Shown piece by piece: positions 61,562 to 64,000 of a stretch of 64,000 nucleotides of DNA. Origin of the DNA: Streptomyces sp. NBC_01210 (lineage in GTDB: Bacteria > Actinomycetota > Actinomycetes > Streptomycetales > Streptomycetaceae). Both the position numbers and the translations under genes were made by a program. How positions within the stretch are numbered: position 1 is the stretch's first letter; the number at the start of each line of letters is the position of its first letter. Location of the stretch: NCBI RefSeq assembly GCF_036010325.1, contig NZ_CP108549.1:8184001-8248000 (forward strand), given 5' to 3'. The notes beneath the pieces are model-generated. The model was given only the letters and a program-made list of their open reading frames with translations. It was not told the DNA's origin and did no database searches.

Positions 61562-62532
61562 GGACGGCTCCTGAGGTCGAAGATGGCCTCGGCGTTGCCG
61601 CCGAGGATGAGCTGCTGGGACGCCTTGTCGATCGGCAGCTTCTCGATCATGCGCATGAACTCCTCCAGGGGCACGGACATCGGCGGCGAGTCAGTGCCGA
61701 ACAGCATCCGCTCCGGCCCCAGTACCTCCGCGTTGAGGCCCAGGTGCGCCGGGCTGAACGTGCTGGTGTCGACATACATGCGCTGCAGCGCCGCGCCCGG
61801 GTCGGCCGCCGGCGGGGCGGAGGGCGGCGTCGGGGCGGAGGGCTGCCCAGCCGGCGCGCCCCCACCCCAGTGCCGGGGGCGCGCCGCTGTCTGCAGGCGT
61901 TCCGACAGCAGTGCCAGCGCGCCGCCGCCGGTGGCGCCGATCAGTCGCAGGCCGGGGTACTTGTCCAGCCACCCCGCGAACGCGATCATGGCCATGCCCA
62001 TCGAGACGTCGCCGAACCGGCCGATCTGCTCGACGAAGCCGAAGTCGTCGACCCGTTCCGTGCCGATCGGTTCGGCCGGGGCGTGCACCAGGACCGGCAC
62101 TCCCGTCTCGGCGGCCAGTGCGAAGAAGGAGTCGGCTCGCGGAGAGCCGAGCAACTCGCCGTGGACACTGGATGTGGTGATCAGGCCGACGAAGGCGGGG
62201 TCCGCCAGCGTCTCGCGTACCCCATCCAGGTGATCGTCGTCGCCGAACGGGTTGGCGTACACATACCCGCGCAGCTGGTCGGGGAAGGATGCGATCAGGC
62301 CCGACATCCAGTCGTGGAAGCCGCGCAGCCGGTCCCGTGGTTGCGCGTAGTTGTCGACGCCCGGGACTCGCGCCATCGCGCCGGCGCCGACCGGACTGCC
62401 GATGATGGTGAGGTCGATCCCGGCCTCGGCACGGGCGGCGAGCATGCCGTCGACGTCGGTCAGGCTGGGGGGCATGGGGAAGCGTCGGGCTGCCTCCGGT
62501 GGGGACAGATGCCCGTGGATATCGATGATCAT
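61558..62532 (-). CDS. Amidohydrolase (ACMSD-like) family protein
   Basis: A 324-residue TIM-barrel metalloenzyme of the Amidohydro_2/ACMSD family, often decarboxylating aromatic or unsaturated acids. The metal site starts with MIIDIHGHLSP (HxH) and the C-terminal GTDSPPM supplies the catalytic Asp. A Pro/Ala-rich insertion of about 25 residues follows residue 225 (QPSAPTPPSAPPAADPG). Start and stop both overlap neighbours as ATGA, so it is co-translated with the P450 and the dehydrogenase. Confidence 0.88.
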   Translation of the reverse strand: MIIDIHGHLSPPEAARRFPMPPSLTDVDGMLAARAEAGIDLTIIGSPVGAGAMARVPGVDNYAQPRDRLRGFHDWMSGLIASFPDQLRGYVYANPFGDDDHLDGVRETLADPAFVGLITTSSVHGELLGSPRADSFFALAAETGVPVLVHAPAEPIGTERVDDFGFVEQIGRFGDVSMGMAMIAFAGWLDKYPGLRLIGATGGGALALLSERLQTAARPRHWGGGAPAGQPSAPTPPSAPPAADPGAALQRMYVDTSTFSPAHLGLNAEVLGPERMLFGTDSPPMSVPLEEFMRMIEKLPIDKASQQLILGGNAEAIFDLRSRP

Positions 62533-63413
62533 GTGCGACTTCCCGGGTTCGGTGTGAGTGCGTGGGCGACCGCGACACAGTCCTCGTCGCCGCGTCCCTG
62601 CTCGGTGGCGCGGACGTGGGTCTCCGCGGCTGCGGTGGCGAGCGGAAGCCGCAGTCCGGCCGCCGCGGCCTGGTCCGCGACGAGCATGAGGTCCTTGGCC
62701 ATCAGGCGCAGCCGGAAGTCGGGCTTGTCGAAGCGCCCGGCTGCCAGGCGTTTCGACTTGAACGCCATGACCGGCGAGGCGAAGCCGCTGCCGGCGATCG
62801 TGCTGAGGACGAGCTTCCGGTCGAGGCCGGCGGCGGCCGCCAACTCGACGGCCTCGGCCAGAGCCTGCACCTCGATCCCCATCAGCAGGTTGAGGAGCAG
62901 CTTCATCCGCATGCCGGAACCGAGTTCGCCGAGGTGGACGACCTCCTTGCCCAGCAGCTCGAGCAGCGGCCGCCCCGCGGTGAAGACCCGCTCCTCGCCG
63001 CCGACGAAGAGGCGCAGCTCGCCGGTGCGGGCGTGCTCCCGGTTGCCGAGCATGCCGACGTCCAGAACGGAGTGCGTGTCACCGGTGAGGCGGACGACCT
63101 CGTCGGGGGCGACTGTGCTGGCGCAGACCAGGGCGCCGGGGTACGGGCCCCCGGCCAGGACCCCGTCCGGTCCCCGCAGCACGGCTCCGAGGGCTTCGCC
63201 GTCGGCCACGGTGCAGATGGCAGCGCTCGTGCCCTCGACGGCATCGGCCGGATGGGCTGCGGCGAAGGCGCCGGCCTGGGCGAGCGGCGCGGTCCGCTCC
63301 GCGGTGCGGTTCCAGACCCGTACCTGAATGCCCTGGTCAAGAAGTCGGGTGGCCAGGCCGGTTCCCATCGTGCCGAGACCGAGGACGGCGACCGGGCCGT
63401 CGGGGCGCTTCAT
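62529..63413 (-). CDS. NAD(P)-dependent 3-hydroxyisobutyrate-dehydrogenase-like protein
   Basis: A 294-residue beta-hydroxyacid dehydrogenase-type enzyme. The N-terminal Rossmann motif is VAVLGLGTMGTGLATRLL, then CASTVAPDEVVRL, and the catalytic Lys is expected in GMRMKLLLNLLMG. ATG 63413 is the only sensible start, overlapping the monooxygenase stop as ATGA. Imine reductases belong to this superfamily too, so the reaction is uncertain. Confidence 0.9.
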   Translation of the reverse strand: MKRPDGPVAVLGLGTMGTGLATRLLDQGIQVRVWNRTAERTAPLAQAGAFAAAHPADAVEGTSAAICTVADGEALGAVLRGPDGVLAGGPYPGALVCASTVAPDEVVRLTGDTHSVLDVGMLGNREHARTGELRLFVGGEERVFTAGRPLLELLGKEVVHLGELGSGMRMKLLLNLLMGIEVQALAEAVELAAAAGLDRKLVLSTIAGSGFASPVMAFKSKRLAAGRFDKPDFRLRLMAKDLMLVADQAAAAGLRLPLATAAAETHVRATEQGRGDEDCVAVAHALTPNPGSRT

Positions 63414-63748
63414 GCCTTCCCTCCCACGGTCTCCTGAATGACCCGGAACCGCAGCGACTGGGTCTCGTCGACCCACTCGCGCAGCGGAGCCACCAGTGCG
63501 CGGTGGTCCTCGCCCTGCTGCCAGGCGAAGAAGTGCTCGGGCGTCTCCCACTCGCTGGTGATCACCCACTGCCGGGATCCGTCGAGCGGTTCGCCCAGTC
63601 GGTCGATGAGGTGTCCGGGGACGCGGGCGACGGACTTGCGTATTCGCTCGTACACGTCCAGGAACCCTTGCTCGCCGCCCTCGATGACGTGGACCGCGTA
63701 CACCACGGACAGTCGCTCGGCCGATTGGCCCTTCTGCGCAGTGCTCAT
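63410..63748 (-). CDS. Antibiotic biosynthesis monooxygenase (ABM)-like protein
   Basis: A 112-residue dimeric alpha+beta barrel protein of the ABM superfamily. Typical features: VVYAVHVIEGGEQGFLDVYE and VITSEWETPEHFFAWQ. Members act as cofactor-free monooxygenases, isomerases or haem-degrading enzymes, and many have no known activity. AGGAGGAGAC precedes ATG 63748. First gene of the four-gene operon. Confidence 0.86.
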   Translation of the reverse strand: MSTAQKGQSAERLSVVYAVHVIEGGEQGFLDVYERIRKSVARVPGHLIDRLGEPLDGSRQWVITSEWETPEHFFAWQQGEDHRALVAPLREWVDETQSLRFRVIQETVGGKA

Positions 63749-64000
63749 GTCTCCTCCTGATGGTGAGATCTGGCAGAACACGACTCCAACCGACTCATGG
63801 CTCCCGTGGCCACGCAACTCCGAAGTGGGGACAGCCCAACGGGGAGAAGGGCTCCCCGACGGTTGCTAGCCCGTACGGGTGAGAATCGAACGGCCCTTTT
63901 CGGAGGCGGTCCTGGACGCCTGACACCCCCTCAAGGGGGACCCGCTTGATCCTTGACGATCAGTTGCGGCCACCCTGCCGCGACGCCGGCTCGTCCCGGA
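63749..64000. other. Upstream region of the P450 operon, end of window
   Basis: 252 bp upstream of the ABM-like gene, up to the window edge. I see small inverted repeats (CCGTACGGG near 63871, and CCCCCT/AGGGGG near 63926) but no clear promoter or gene. It presumably contains the operon promoter. Confidence 0.3.

Noticed and set aside
1..64000. CRISPR arrays, tRNA or rRNA genes, insertion sequences
   Set aside because: No repeat-spacer arrays, tRNA cloverleafs, rRNA-like stretches, transposases or target-site duplications were seen on reading through.

Overview
The window is high-GC DNA (roughly 70% G+C) with GTG/TTG starts, tight ATGA/GTGA gene overlaps, a PucR-type regulator carrying TTA codons, and protein families typical of filamentous actinobacteria. 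It is almost certainly from Streptomyces or a close relative. I saw no rRNA, tRNA, CRISPR array, transposase or integrase.

Layout. 1-6.3 kb: the end of an aldehyde dehydrogenase, an S33 aminopeptidase, a frameshifted secreted M6 protease, an MscS channel and an unrecognised protein. 6.3-17.2 kb: a minus-strand operon of overlapping genes (GT4 glycosyltransferase, methyltransferase, giant AftD-like GT-C enzyme, stand-alone condensation-type acyltransferase, second methyltransferase, DMT exporter-like protein, Trm112-like protein), flanked by DUF3068 and DUF2613 genes. It looks like an envelope glycan or glycolipid locus equivalent to the mycobacterial aftD neighbourhood. 17.2-21.4 kb: a PucR regulator, an XRE/TPR regulator and a divergent secreted M64 metallopeptidase.

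21.4-43.1 kb is the most unusual part. A seven-gene minus-strand operon encodes a membrane coiled-coil protein, a MotB/ZorB-like single-pass protein, an SrfC-like dynamin-type GTPase, an SrfB-like Hsp70/actin-fold ATPase, an unrecognised protein, a degenerate (and here frameshifted) GTPase-like protein, and a membrane-anchored PP2C-like pseudophosphatase. Divergent from it, across an AT-richer intergenic region with palindromes, are a TPR-CHAT protease and a caspase-like protease (1 nt apart), a coupled 27-residue ORF, a CHAT remnant, a Crp-type regulator and a class III nucleotide-cyclase-like protein. Paired P-loop and actin-fold ATPases, a possible membrane motor, two death-type proteases and a cyclic-nucleotide pair in one locus suggest a conflict or programmed-death system. 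That function is inference.

43.1-64 kb: an ECF sigma factor with a Met/His-rich membrane protein; an MFS-GH88 pair; an acyl-CoA dehydrogenase divergent from a CoA-transferase/acyl-CoA ligase pair; a zinc/manganese-type ABC transporter divergent from a 71-residue Cys-rich protein; a copper operon (small His/Met-rich membrane protein, CopA ATPase, PCuAC chaperone); a small membrane protein next to an M56 protease fragment; and a four-gene operon (monooxygenase-like, NAD(P)-dependent dehydrogenase, amidohydrolase, cytochrome P450) that looks like a small catabolic or specialised-metabolism unit. Several relics (M6, CHAT, PepSY, M56) show gene decay; some single-base shifts could be assembly errors.
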